Below are positions 1-8,740 of a stretch of 32,834 bases of DNA, one piece after another. Numbering within the stretch: the first letter of the stretch is position 1; the number at the start of each line of letters is the position of its first letter. The notes under the pieces are model-generated. The model saw only the letters and a list, made by a program, of their open reading frames with translations, searched no databases and had not been told where the DNA came from. Made by a program: the position numbers and the translations under genes. The stretch covers positions 1-32,834 of the forward strand of contig JACUUL010000022.1 of assembly GCA_014859345.1 (NCBI GenBank). Direction: 5' to 3'. This DNA comes from Thermoleophilia bacterium (GTDB taxonomy: Bacteria; Actinomycetota; Thermoleophilia; BMS3ABIN01).

Positions 1-3
1 TTT

Positions 4-79
4 TGGTGGAGGATAGGGGATTCGAACCCCTGACCTTTTGGCTGCCAGCCAAACGCTCTCCCAGCTGAGCTAATCCCCC
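4..79 (-). tRNA. tRNA-Ala (anticodon GGC), CCA encoded
   Basis: Reverse complement GGGGGATTAGCTCAGCTGGGAGAGCGTTTGGCTGGCAGCCAAAAGGTCAGGGGTTCGAATCCCCTATCCTCCACCA folds as a cloverleaf; anticodon loop CTGGCAG; TTCGAAT T-loop; acceptor pairs GGGGGAT/ATCCTCC. Confidence 0.95.
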
Positions 80-194
80 ACGACAGAAAAACTGTCAGAA
101 GCGGGCGCTTCCGACTTAATGATTATAGATATGGGCTTCTTTGCCTGCAAGCCGAAGACGTTCCGTTTATCTTCCCCGGAAGACGGCGGTTGCC

Positions 195-1823
195 TTAACG
201 AGGGAATCTGTAAACTATCAATTCCTCGTCCGTCCCCTGCCCGGAATGATACACAGGTTCCAGCCGGTCGAGGTAAGGATTGTCGGTGTCCAGGAGCGGC
301 CTGAGCTGAGGCCTCAGCTCGTCCGTGATTCCCCGGTGTATCACCAGACAGTCGGCGCCGTGGCGCTCCCCGTAATCCAGCGTCTCCTCAATCGAGGCAT
401 ATGGCATAACAAGCTGCGAGCCGCCGGCGTACCAGGCGCTCGACGCTTCCCGGCTCATCACCACCGGCTCTTCGATACCCAGCTCGGCTATCCGCTCCCC
501 CGCCTGCCTGAATTCAAGTGGATAATCGGTCCGGGCAACGCCCCACAGGGACATCACCACCAGCGGCGCCAGCAGCAGCGTTCCCACCGCCGCCTGTACC
601 TGCCACTTGCGCCGGGCATCACCGCTCTTCCAGCCGGCCATCTCCTCCATGCTCTGGATGCCCCATTCTTCGAGATAAAGCCAGCCCTTGGCCGCGCCCA
701 GCATGACGATCCCCAGGTAGGGAATCGCGAACCGCGTGTCTCCCCAGACAACCGGCAGCACTATCAGGGGCGCCAGGGCCAGCGTGAAATAGCCATATTT
801 GAGCGCTTCCCGGCGGGTCCACGCGAACCTGAAAATTCCCAGGCCGATAAGGGGCAGCAGCCAGACCGGCACCAGACTGTTTATGTTTCGGATGAAGACA
901 TTGTAATCACGTTGTAGCGCCGCCTTGGCAAAACGTCCAGGGCTATCGGCAAAGCTGGTGAAGATGCCGTTTCCGTCGCGTACCTCGTTCAGCCTCAGTT
1001 CGCCCGCGGGCGTCAGCGCATAGTGATCCTGCTCCCGCTTGAGCGATCCAGCCGTCAATTTGTTGACGGCCGCGTGAATCTGATCCGTGGGCCGGTCGCT
1101 CAGGGTAAAGGCTCCATTTTGCCAGGTCATGAACACGACATTTGGGATGGCGAAAATCAGGAACATGAGCAGGAAATGGACGGCGGCCTTGTTGGCGTAA
1201 TTGGCCAGCTCCTGCCTCAGTCCCACGATCACGAGCAGGGGCAGCAGGACTACCAGGTAATAAAGCGCCGACGGGTCGACGAGATATGCAATCCCCAGCG
1301 ACGTGCCGGAAAGCATGCCGCACAGGCACCGTTTGGTGAACAACATCCGGTAGCCGAAGAAGAGGGCGCACATCAGCCAGAAAGCAAACAGGCTCTGCCC
1401 GTCTATGAGACTGCCGCTGGCCACCAGCGGAGGCAGGACCGCAACCAGGGCCGTAGCCCGCCGCGCCACTCGTTTGTTCCACATGACCTTGCCGAAAAGA
1501 TAGGTGGGCAAAACCAGCAGCGCGCCGAAAAGAACCGAGACCGCATATGCGGCCGCCGTCGTGCTGCGGAGAGCAACCGCAAACGAAGCGGTCACCAGCG
1601 GGTACAGGATGGAGTAGTGAGTGGTGGTTGTCCCGGTGATGTCGTAGGGAGCCTTGCCGAGCAGCAGATTCTCCGCCATGCTGAGGAAGGAAGCCTCATC
1701 GAAACGGATCATTTCCCGGAAAAAAACAGAAATTATCCTCAATGTCAACGCCAGCAGAAAAATAACCAGAAGCCAGAAAATCTCGGGGTTAATTTTCTTC
1801 ATTTTGTCAGCGGCCAACTTCAT
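195..1823 (-). CDS. Multi-TM membrane glycosyltransferase, GT39/PMT (ArnT-like) family
   Basis: 542-aa ORF with many TM segments; N-terminal RFDEASFLSMAENLLLGKAPY resembles the acidic first loop of GT39/PMT proteins. Confidence 0.75.
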   Translation of the reverse strand: MKLAADKMKKINPEIFWLLVIFLLALTLRIISVFFREMIRFDEASFLSMAENLLLGKAPYDITGTTTTHYSILYPLVTASFAVALRSTTAAAYAVSVLFGALLVLPTYLFGKVMWNKRVARRATALVAVLPPLVASGSLIDGQSLFAFWLMCALFFGYRMLFTKRCLCGMLSGTSLGIAYLVDPSALYYLVVLLPLLVIVGLRQELANYANKAAVHFLLMFLIFAIPNVVFMTWQNGAFTLSDRPTDQIHAAVNKLTAGSLKREQDHYALTPAGELRLNEVRDGNGIFTSFADSPGRFAKAALQRDYNVFIRNINSLVPVWLLPLIGLGIFRFAWTRREALKYGYFTLALAPLIVLPVVWGDTRFAIPYLGIVMLGAAKGWLYLEEWGIQSMEEMAGWKSGDARRKWQVQAAVGTLLLAPLVVMSLWGVARTDYPLEFRQAGERIAELGIEEPVVMSREASSAWYAGGSQLVMPYASIEETLDYGERHGADCLVIHRGITDELRPQLRPLLDTDNPYLDRLEPVYHSGQGTDEELIVYRFPR

Positions 1824-1827
1824 AGGA

Positions 1828-2469
1828 TTAATCTGACCGGCATTCCATGATAATTAGCGTATAGGGTATTTTGAGTGCGTTATCTGAAATTTCAGTTTTT
1901 ACGCCAGAAAAATGATATTTGGCAAGCTTTATATATTCTTGTTTGGTCCTGACAAATTTGCCTCTGTCCAGCCTTAAAACAAATTTAGCGACCAGCCGCT
2001 GGTTTTTCGTAAAACAACCGTCAAGCGTTACCAACTTTCCGCCCTTGATTAACATCGCTTTTGCCAGCTCAAAAAGAGAGATCGCCTGGTCGTCAGCCAG
2101 ATGGTGCAAAATTCCGGTCGCCAGCACTACATTAAAGGAATTGGTTTCTACCAGAGTATTTTTTAATAGATCAGCACCGACTTCCTGACAGAAGAAATTT
2201 CCGCGGTTTTTGAACTGTTTTTTCGCTGACCTGATATAGTTTTCATTGTTATCGAATCCCGTGTATTGAACATCTGCGGGCAGATATCTGAGGATATCAG
2301 CCGGCCCGCAGCCGATATCAAGTATTTTGTCGCCGGCTTTCAGTTCAAGTTTCTCAACCAAATCTTTCCTGGCTTTCCCAGCGCCAGTCAAATGCTGAAA
2401 GGTTGTGTATATGGCAGCTCTATGGAGTAAAAATTCCCGCATTATACTTCCCTGCTTCTTAACAATCAC
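1828..2469 (-). CDS. Class I SAM-dependent methyltransferase
   Basis: Motif I ILDIGCGPADILRYLP, then YTGFDNN and VVLATGILHHLADD; stop lies only 4 nt upstream of the GT39 ORF start. The true start may be the internal MREFLLH. Confidence 0.8.
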   Translation of the reverse strand: MIVKKQGSIMREFLLHRAAIYTTFQHLTGAGKARKDLVEKLELKAGDKILDIGCGPADILRYLPADVQYTGFDNNENYIRSAKKQFKNRGNFFCQEVGADLLKNTLVETNSFNVVLATGILHHLADDQAISLFELAKAMLIKGGKLVTLDGCFTKNQRLVAKFVLRLDRGKFVRTKQEYIKLAKYHFSGVKTEISDNALKIPYTLIIMECRSD

Positions 2470-2634
2470 AAATCATGATCACAAAATCTTTTCTTCCTCG
2501 GTCAACAATGAGCATTCTCGTGAACGTTAAGGCTGTTTTTGGTGTATCAGTTCGCTCCCGGCAGCTATTGCCAAATAGGTCAGGGCGCATTAATATATCA
2601 GAACTGCTTCAACCAGAAGACGAGGTGAATCTCG

Positions 2635-2769
2635 ATGGAATCAATGGAGATCTTCGAAGCCTTTACCGTCGTGGGTTTTGGCATCGTGCTCATCATTTTC
2701 GTCATTGGGGAGCTCATCATCACCTGGCGGCGTGAGTTGAGCCGTGGCCGCTGCAAAATTCGCCGTTAG
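2635..2769 (+). CDS. Putative single-TM microprotein (44 aa)
   Basis: Hand translation MESMEIFEAFTVVGFGIVLIIFVIGELIITWRRELSRGRCKIRR; GAGGTGA ribosome-binding-like sequence before the ATG; hydrophobic helix then basic tail. Confidence 0.5.
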   Translation: MESMEIFEAFTVVGFGIVLIIFVIGELIITWRRELSRGRCKIRR

Positions 2770-2785
2770 CCCCCACTTAATCTTC

Positions 2786-3223
2786 CTACTCGAATCCCAG
2801 GTACGCCAGCAAGGACAGGAACACCGCCGTCAACACTCCCAGCGCGCCGATCGTATGAACCACCAGCCTGCCGTAAGTGTACTTTGAATACCAATTGTAC
2901 GTAAGCGGAAACAGCATGAGCAATGGCGGGAAGATCAGGAACGAAAAAATGATTCCCGCGTCCTTGGGCACGTACTTAAGAATCTGAAATACGGCCAGAA
3001 AGTACCATTCCGGCTTGATTCCCGGAGGTGTCCTCAACGGGTCGGCCGGCTCTCCCATGGGCATGGGCATCAGCGTGGCCAGGAACCACAGGATCGCAGC
3101 CACCAGCGCCATGACCGACATCTCCTTTACGAAATGGTCGGGAAAGAAAGGAACCCCGCCCTTCTGGTGTTCCTCCGGCGAAGTCTCGCGCCGCTCAGGT
3201 TGATTCATGTTATCGCTCCTCAT
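2786..3223 (-). CDS. Cytochrome b C-terminal domain / subunit IV (PetD-like)
   Basis: IKPEWYFLAVFQILKYVPKDAG contains the PEWY Qo-site motif; about three TM segments. Confidence 0.9.
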   Translation of the reverse strand: MRSDNMNQPERRETSPEEHQKGGVPFFPDHFVKEMSVMALVAAILWFLATLMPMPMGEPADPLRTPPGIKPEWYFLAVFQILKYVPKDAGIIFSFLIFPPLLMLFPLTYNWYSKYTYGRLVVHTIGALGVLTAVFLSLLAYLGFE

Positions 3224-3233
3224 ACACCCGCCC

Positions 3234-3890
3234 CTATAACGGCTCGGAGATGCCCTGCTTGCGAATCATCACGAAATGAAGCACCAGGAACAACGACAGG
3301 ACAACCGGCAGAATTATCACGTGAATCGTGTAAAACCTGGTAAGGGTGGCATCTGATATCCTCTCCCCGCCCATAAGAAATACCTGCACGTAAGAGCCCA
3401 CGAACGGCATGGCGCCGGCGATCTCGGTGCCGACCTTGGTGGCCCAGTATGCAAGCTGGTTCATCGGCAGCAGATAGCCCGAGAAGCCGAAAGTGATGGT
3501 CATAAAGAACAGGAGCACGCCAGTGAGCCAGTTCATTTCCCGGGGCGGCCGGTAGGCTCCGTGAAAGAAGACCCTGAGCATGTGGATGATCACCATGATG
3601 ATCATGATGTTGGCCGTCCAGGCATGAAGGCTCCGCACGATCGCCCCGTAGGGAACTTCTTCCATGATGAAGAGGACGCTGCTGTAGGCGTCATCCATGG
3701 TAGGCTGATAATAAAAAGCCAGCAGGATGCCTGTGAAGGCCTGGATCAGAAAGCATAGAAATGTGATGCCGCCGAAGCAATAGAGCCAGTTGACATGATC
3801 TGGTACATTGTGGTCAGCAAACTCCCTGAGCACCCGCCGCATCTCAAAGCGCTCGTCAAAGAAATCACCAATCGCTTTAAAGGGCCTCAT
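3234..3890 (-). CDS. Cytochrome b6-type N-terminal subunit
   Basis: Heme His pairs in SLHAWTANIMIIMVIIHML and HVIILPVVLSLFLVLH; NWLYCFGGITF carries the Cys that binds heme ci in b6-type cytochromes; ATGA overlap with the Rieske stop. Confidence 0.92.
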   Translation of the reverse strand: MRPFKAIGDFFDERFEMRRVLREFADHNVPDHVNWLYCFGGITFLCFLIQAFTGILLAFYYQPTMDDAYSSVLFIMEEVPYGAIVRSLHAWTANIMIIMVIIHMLRVFFHGAYRPPREMNWLTGVLLFFMTITFGFSGYLLPMNQLAYWATKVGTEIAGAMPFVGSYVQVFLMGGERISDATLTRFYTIHVIILPVVLSLFLVLHFVMIRKQGISEPL

Positions 3891-4363
3891 GATTCGATCC
3901 CTTCCACAAATATGCCCCCGTTCTCGACAGCGATTGTGAACCTGTTCAGCGGCCGTGGCGGCGGTCCGGAGATCACTTCCCCGTCCTCGTCAAAAAAGCC
4001 CGCGTGGCATGGACATTTGAATTCACGGTCTATGGCGTCCCATCTGACTATGCAGCCCAGATGCGTGCATACCAGCGAGAAGGCGGCAAAACTCCCGTCC
4101 TGCTTCTGAATCAGCATGCCGGGCACCTCCTGGTATTCGAACCGCACGCCCTCGGGCGTGATATCCTCGACGCTGGCCAGCCGCAGCCGTTCAAAAACCG
4201 GCCCTGTCACAACCGGGTAGGCAAACCGCACGAGCGGCGCCAGAAAAGCCCCCAGTCCAATGGCGCTGGCTGCCGCGAACAGCGTGGTAAGGAAACGGCG
4301 GCGGGTGATCTGCGCCCGCGACTCCTCCTTTTGCTTCTCTTCGATAGTGGTTTGATCACTCAC
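3887..4363 (-). CDS. Rieske [2Fe-2S] protein
   Basis: CTHLGC and CPCHAGFF cluster motifs; N-terminal RRRFLTTLFAAASAIG TAT/TM anchor. I prefer the GTG start at 4363 (VSDQTT) over the upstream ATG at 4393. Confidence 0.92.
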   Translation of the reverse strand: MSDQTTIEEKQKEESRAQITRRRFLTTLFAAASAIGLGAFLAPLVRFAYPVVTGPVFERLRLASVEDITPEGVRFEYQEVPGMLIQKQDGSFAAFSLVCTHLGCIVRWDAIDREFKCPCHAGFFDEDGEVISGPPPRPLNRFTIAVENGGIFVEGIES

Positions 4364-5534
4364 GTCCGGACAATCTCCTTCGTCGGGGTACAAGCACTCC
4401 CTGGTGGAACAGGAATATCAACAGGCTGGCGCTGGCCAGCATATAAGCGATCCAGAGCGTGGCCGGCCCTATCTGGCGCGCTCCGGTCTCTACCTGCAAG
4501 ACGTCGGTAAAGAGCTTATATACGGCATAAACATTGGTAGCCAGCACCGCGGCAGCGGCAATCAGTGCCGGCCAGCCCTCGAACAAGAACCGTTTGGCCT
4601 TGGGATAGGGCAATATTGTTACAAGGAAGATACCGATCACCAGGCCGAACATGGCCAGAGGGAACGCGCTGGTCCGCTGGGTCTCAGGCGTGGCGGCGAA
4701 CAGGGGCTCGGACGGAAAGTGGCAACTCTTGCAGGTTCTGTCAACAGTCGGCTCCTGGTGGCATACCAGGCAGGTATCCCTTTCTATCGCGTCATACATC
4801 ACGCCATCGATGACACCGGGCGCTTTGGATACCCGCCAATGCTGGTTCTTCCAGATCGAGGTGTCTATCTTGGGCACGCCGGGATGTTCCCGGCCCGATA
4901 GCGGAATCTCGCCAAACAGGATAGGCGCGATATCCCCGGCGTGGCAACTGCCACAAAATTCAGGCGTATTGTCAGCCTGGGGCCTGCCCTGGATGAGGTC
5001 AGTGCCGTGCACCACCGCCGAGTGGCATTCAGCGCAGGAAATTTGCGCGTCCACCACGTGGAAATCATGCGGAAACCCGATTACATTCTCCGGCCTTTCC
5101 GTATCCGTAACGATAATCCTGGGATACGATGGATGTTCGCGGTCGACGACGTTGGTGCTGTCCTCGAAGTTGGGACGCGGGTCGCTCCCGTGACATTCCA
5201 GGCATGAGGTGCTCGTAAGAAGCTCTGCCGAGGGCGGCGGCGTCTCGTACCTGTGTATCGCGAACTCGGTCAGCTTCATGAGGGAATAGATCTTGCCGCG
5301 AGTGAAACCGATGACCCCGGGTTCGAAATGACAGTCTATGCAGGTTACGCTTCGATCGCCGCTTAGGCCGCCCCCCATAAGGGACTGGCTCCAGGTTTCC
5401 ACATAAGGCTCGATTATATGACAGCTACTGCAAAAACCGGGCCTGTTAGTGTAATCGATCCCCCAGACTGTGACCCCGACTATCGCCACCAGCAGCACGG
5501 CCAGTGCCACGGCCAGAATGGACCTGCCGTTCAA
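4356..5534 (-). CDS. NapC/NirT-like heptaheme c-type cytochrome with C-terminal TM segments (bc-complex partner)
   Basis: Seven CxxCH motifs (CSSCH, CIDCH, CLECH, CAECH, CGSCH, CLVCH, CKSCH); N-terminal anchor; three predicted C-terminal TM helices; start appears to be TTG. Confidence 0.88.
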   Translation of the reverse strand: MNGRSILAVALAVLLVAIVGVTVWGIDYTNRPGFCSSCHIIEPYVETWSQSLMGGGLSGDRSVTCIDCHFEPGVIGFTRGKIYSLMKLTEFAIHRYETPPPSAELLTSTSCLECHGSDPRPNFEDSTNVVDREHPSYPRIIVTDTERPENVIGFPHDFHVVDAQISCAECHSAVVHGTDLIQGRPQADNTPEFCGSCHAGDIAPILFGEIPLSGREHPGVPKIDTSIWKNQHWRVSKAPGVIDGVMYDAIERDTCLVCHQEPTVDRTCKSCHFPSEPLFAATPETQRTSAFPLAMFGLVIGIFLVTILPYPKAKRFLFEGWPALIAAAAVLATNVYAVYKLFTDVLQVETGARQIGPATLWIAYMLASASLLIFLFHQGVLVPRRRRLSGRE

Positions 5535-5671
5535 ATTATTTCCCCATTCCGTGGTTTAACGTTGATGCAGGATAACACAAGGATTTCTGTGCGCCCAAGT
5601 TCCGGGCCCGCCCGCAGCGAGATTGTATAATTTTTTCACAAACTCTGTCAATATTATTAATTAAATTATCT

Positions 5672-5700
5672 TTGACTAGTTAATCCGGATACCTTAAGAT
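5672..5700 (+). promoter_or_regulatory. Candidate sigma70-type promoter (TTGACT-17-TAAGAT)
   Basis: TTGACT at 5672-5677 and TAAGAT at 5695-5700 with 17-nt spacing in an AT-rich intergenic stretch. Confidence 0.4.
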
Positions 5701-5959
5701 TGTCTAACCGGGATATTCCGTCACTGTATCGAAGAATAATCCGGCAAGGCCGTGCATTATCAATAACAGGTCCGAGGCTTTCAACGTTTACTGAGTTCCA
5801 CAGGGAAGCCGGAATGCCTGCTTGCACCTGACGCGAACCGGCGTTTATGATTGCTTCAGGTCAGGGTTTTCATTGGGCAGTAACAGTTTTGAACCTGTCT
5901 TGCGGGTGGTATATATGAAATGCGGCAATATTGGTACCCAGGTCAGGAGGTGAGATTAA

Positions 5960-6097
5960 GTGCCAGTCGAAGCCATCATATTCCTGTTTTTCATCCTGGT
6001 ATTGGCGCCCGTAGTTGCGGTGCTGGCGTACTGCGGTATCAGGGGCACTTGTGGTCAAACTGACGATGAGGACCAGGGCGCACGGAAACAGCCATAG
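5960..6097 (+). CDS. Putative single-TM microprotein (45 aa), GTG start
   Basis: Hand translation MPVEAIIFLFFILVLAPVVAVLAYCGIRGTCGQTDDEDQGARKQP; strong AGGAGGTGA ribosome-binding site upstream. Confidence 0.55.
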   Translation: MPVEAIIFLFFILVLAPVVAVLAYCGIRGTCGQTDDEDQGARKQP

Positions 6098-6188
6098 ACC
6101 GGGTTCTGGCCGGTTTGCCGGCGGAGCGGGCAGTTACCATCCGGGAGTCGCTTGCACGAACGTCCAGATGCAAGGTTTATTCTTCAAA

Positions 6189-6764
6189 ATGATTCGAAAG
6201 GCCGCGGGTTCGCGGCCTTTCGGCGTGCCTGGCGCGTTTATTCTGGCGGCTTCGGCGGTCCTCCTGCTTTCAGGGCCCGCCTGCGGCGGTCAGACCGAGT
6301 CTTCCTCTGCCACCGGCCGGGCCGATGACTATGAGACTCCAAAAGCCTTGTTTTTTCCGGGATCGGGGTCGGAAGAAGATTCGGAGGAGGCAGTGGAGGC
6401 GGCAGCCGGCGCTGCTTCCGAGATCGTTGTTTACCTGGAAGTTGCCCGTACTCAGCAGGAAAAAACACAGGGACTCATGAACCGCGATTATCTGGCTCCA
6501 GACCACGGCATGGTTTTCATATATGATCATCCCGTCCGCGGTTCGTTCTGGATGAAGAACACTTTCATCCCCTTGTCCATCGCTTTCATCTCCGGAAGCG
6601 GCGTGATCCTCGACATCCAGGATATGGAGCCGCATTCTCTTAACCCGCATCAACCGGCAGAAGCATACATGTACGCGGTGGAAATGAACCAGGGCTTTTT
6701 TGCCGAAAAAGGGATCGGCGTAGGCGACCGGGTCAGGTTCGAGAGCATCGACCCCGCTAGCTGA
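6189..6764 (+). CDS. DUF192 domain lipoprotein/exported protein
   Basis: Signal-like AFILAASAVLLLSGPACGG; C-terminal VARTQQEKTQGLMNRDYLAPDHGMVFIY...FWMKNTFIPLSIAFI matches the DUF192 pattern. Start uncertain (6168, 6189 or GTG 6225). Confidence 0.85.
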   Translation: MIRKAAGSRPFGVPGAFILAASAVLLLSGPACGGQTESSSATGRADDYETPKALFFPGSGSEEDSEEAVEAAAGAASEIVVYLEVARTQQEKTQGLMNRDYLAPDHGMVFIYDHPVRGSFWMKNTFIPLSIAFISGSGVILDIQDMEPHSLNPHQPAEAYMYAVEMNQGFFAEKGIGVGDRVRFESIDPAS

Positions 6765-7545
6765 GCGAGGCGGGCTCCAGATGCTCCTTTAACCGCCCTT
6801 TAAGGCGCAGGATGGCCTTGGTGTGAAGCTGCGAGACCCTGGATTCAGTGACGCCCAGGACATCGCCGATCTCTCGCAGAGTCAGGCCTTCGTAATAATA
6901 GAGGGCGATGACTACCTTCTCCCTCTCGGGAAGATTGGAGATAGCCTGGGCCAGCCGGTCCTTGATCTCGTTAAGGTCGATAACCGAAGCCGGGTCTCTG
7001 CTTTGCTTGTCCTCGATAGTATCGATGAGGGCAACCGATTCGGTACCGCTGCTGGAGACGGTCCATAACTCTTCCAGCGCTACTATCGAGCTCGAACTGA
7101 TGCGCGTCAGGGCCTCGTGGAATTCTTCCATGGTAAGCCCGAGGTCCTGTGCCAGCTCTTCATCAGAAGGCGCCCGGTGCAGCCGGTTCTCCAGCACGGC
7201 AGAGCTTTTCTCAATCCGGCGGGCCATGCTGCGCACCGAACGGGGCACCCAGTCAAGAGAGCGCAGTTCATCCAGAATCGCCCCTTTGATCCGGGTAATG
7301 GCGTACGTCTCGAACTTGATATTCCGCGAGAGATCGAATCGCTCGATGGCCCCGATGAGCCCTAACAGTCCGTAGCTGATCAGGTCTGACTCATCGACAT
7401 GAGAAGGAAAGTTGGTCCCCATCCGCCCCGCCACGTATTTCACCAGCGGCGCATACGTAAGGATGATCCGGTCCCGCGCCTTGGAATCGCCATTTTCCTT
7501 GTAAAGGCGCCAAAGCTCCAGTATTTCCTTATTTTCTTCGGGCAT
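6757..7545 (-). CDS. RNA polymerase sigma factor, FliA/WhiG (sigma-28) type
   Basis: Regions 2-4 clear: LVKYVAGRMGTNFPSHVDESDLISYGLLGLIGAIERFD, IKFETYAITRIKGAILDELRSLDWVPRSVR, LTLREIGDVLGVTESRVSQLHTKAI. Confidence 0.93.
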   Translation of the reverse strand: MPEENKEILELWRLYKENGDSKARDRIILTYAPLVKYVAGRMGTNFPSHVDESDLISYGLLGLIGAIERFDLSRNIKFETYAITRIKGAILDELRSLDWVPRSVRSMARRIEKSSAVLENRLHRAPSDEELAQDLGLTMEEFHEALTRISSSSIVALEELWTVSSSGTESVALIDTIEDKQSRDPASVIDLNEIKDRLAQAISNLPEREKVVIALYYYEGLTLREIGDVLGVTESRVSQLHTKAILRLKGRLKEHLEPASLS

Positions 7546-7569
7546 ATCTATATCTTTTCCCTGCCGGCT

Positions 7570-8526
7570 TTACTTGTGCCGCGCCCGGGGATGAGAGCGC
7601 TCATATACCCGCCGCAGATGGGCCCCGCTCACCTGCGTGTAACGCTGGGTTGTGGAGACTGAAGCGTGGCCCAGCAACTCCTGCACGGCCCTCAGGTCCG
7701 CTCCTCCTTCCAGCAGGTGCGTGGCGAAACAGTGCCGGAAAACATGCGACGAGGTTTTTGTCTTGATGGCAGCCTTCCTTACATACTTTACAGTACGGCG
7801 GCGAATATCCGAAGTCCCCAGGCGTTTTCCGCGTGCAGAGAGGAAGAGCCATGGTGTCTTTTTCTTTTCCTGCCCTTCATTCACGCCAACCGGGAACAAT
7901 TGAGGCCTGCCTCTTTCCAGGTATGCCCTGACCGCTTCCAGGGCCATTTCGCCTACGGGAACCACACGGGATTTGTGTCCCTTTCCGGTAACTGTAACCT
8001 CTTCCACATCGAAGTCAAGGTCTGTGACCTTGATGCTTACCAGCTCCTCGCTTCGCAGACCGCAGCCATAAAGCAGCTCAAAAATCGCCCGGTCTCTTAG
8101 TCCCAGAGGGGTTCCGGGGTCGATGGCGTCCAGAAACTGCTGCACCTCGGCAGGCCTGAGTACTGCGGGCAGCTTTCTGGGCTGCTTGGGCGAGGAGAGA
8201 GATTCAGCCGGATTGAATCCCAGCAGCGCTTCAGAACGGCAAAAGCGAAAAAGGCCGCGCACTGCCGAGAGTTTCCTGGCGATGCTGGATTTCTCATAGT
8301 CCTGTCCGGCGAGAAAGGCTGCATAATTTCTCAGGAAGCGGTAATCGGTCTTACCCGGAAACTCCCGGCCGTCGGCGGCCACGAAGCGCAGAAACTGGCG
8401 GCAGTCACGCCGGTAAGCGACGATGGTCTTTCGGGAGCTGCCCATATGGACAAGCGTGGACAGATACCGCTCCAGAATCTCCAGGTCCTCTGCCCGGGCT
8501 TTTTCGGGTGTTTGTTCGGCTCCCAA
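7570..8526 (-). CDS. xerC: Tyrosine recombinase XerC/XerD type
   Basis: C-terminal catalytic motifs LLYGCGLRSEELVSIK, HVFRHCFATHLLEGGADLRAVQELLGHASVSTTQRYTQV; N-terminal SAM-like domain. Confidence 0.9.
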   Translation of the reverse strand: MGAEQTPEKARAEDLEILERYLSTLVHMGSSRKTIVAYRRDCRQFLRFVAADGREFPGKTDYRFLRNYAAFLAGQDYEKSSIARKLSAVRGLFRFCRSEALLGFNPAESLSSPKQPRKLPAVLRPAEVQQFLDAIDPGTPLGLRDRAIFELLYGCGLRSEELVSIKVTDLDFDVEEVTVTGKGHKSRVVPVGEMALEAVRAYLERGRPQLFPVGVNEGQEKKKTPWLFLSARGKRLGTSDIRRRTVKYVRKAAIKTKTSSHVFRHCFATHLLEGGADLRAVQELLGHASVSTTQRYTQVSGAHLRRVYERSHPRARHK

Positions 8527-8740
8527 TGTAATTAACGATTATTCATTAATCAGGGACATGCGATAACCCCGGCAACGGGCATTAATGTGAATGCGATTCC
8601 CGGTAAGGCTTCATCCGGCCGGATCATATGCAATTGAAACGCTTAACAATAGTCCTTTCTTTCGACGTGATGGGGACGGCTTCCTTTTTCAGGTTGATTT
8701 CCAGCGCCGGCGGTCACTGGCAATGACTTTCCCCGTCATG

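Noticed and set aside
1023-1850. 275-aa plus-strand ORF over the GT39 gene
   Set aside because: Low-complexity Q/R/H-rich shadow translation with no recognisable motif.
5756-5900. Possible cobalamin riboswitch (AGGGAAGCCGG, CTGACGCG)
   Set aside because: Conserved boxes are not in the canonical order; similarity is too weak to call.
7570-8526. Tyrosine recombinase as mark of an integrative element
   Set aside because: Its context next to dprA/comM and its sequence fit housekeeping XerC/D; no attachment-site duplication or phage genes seen.
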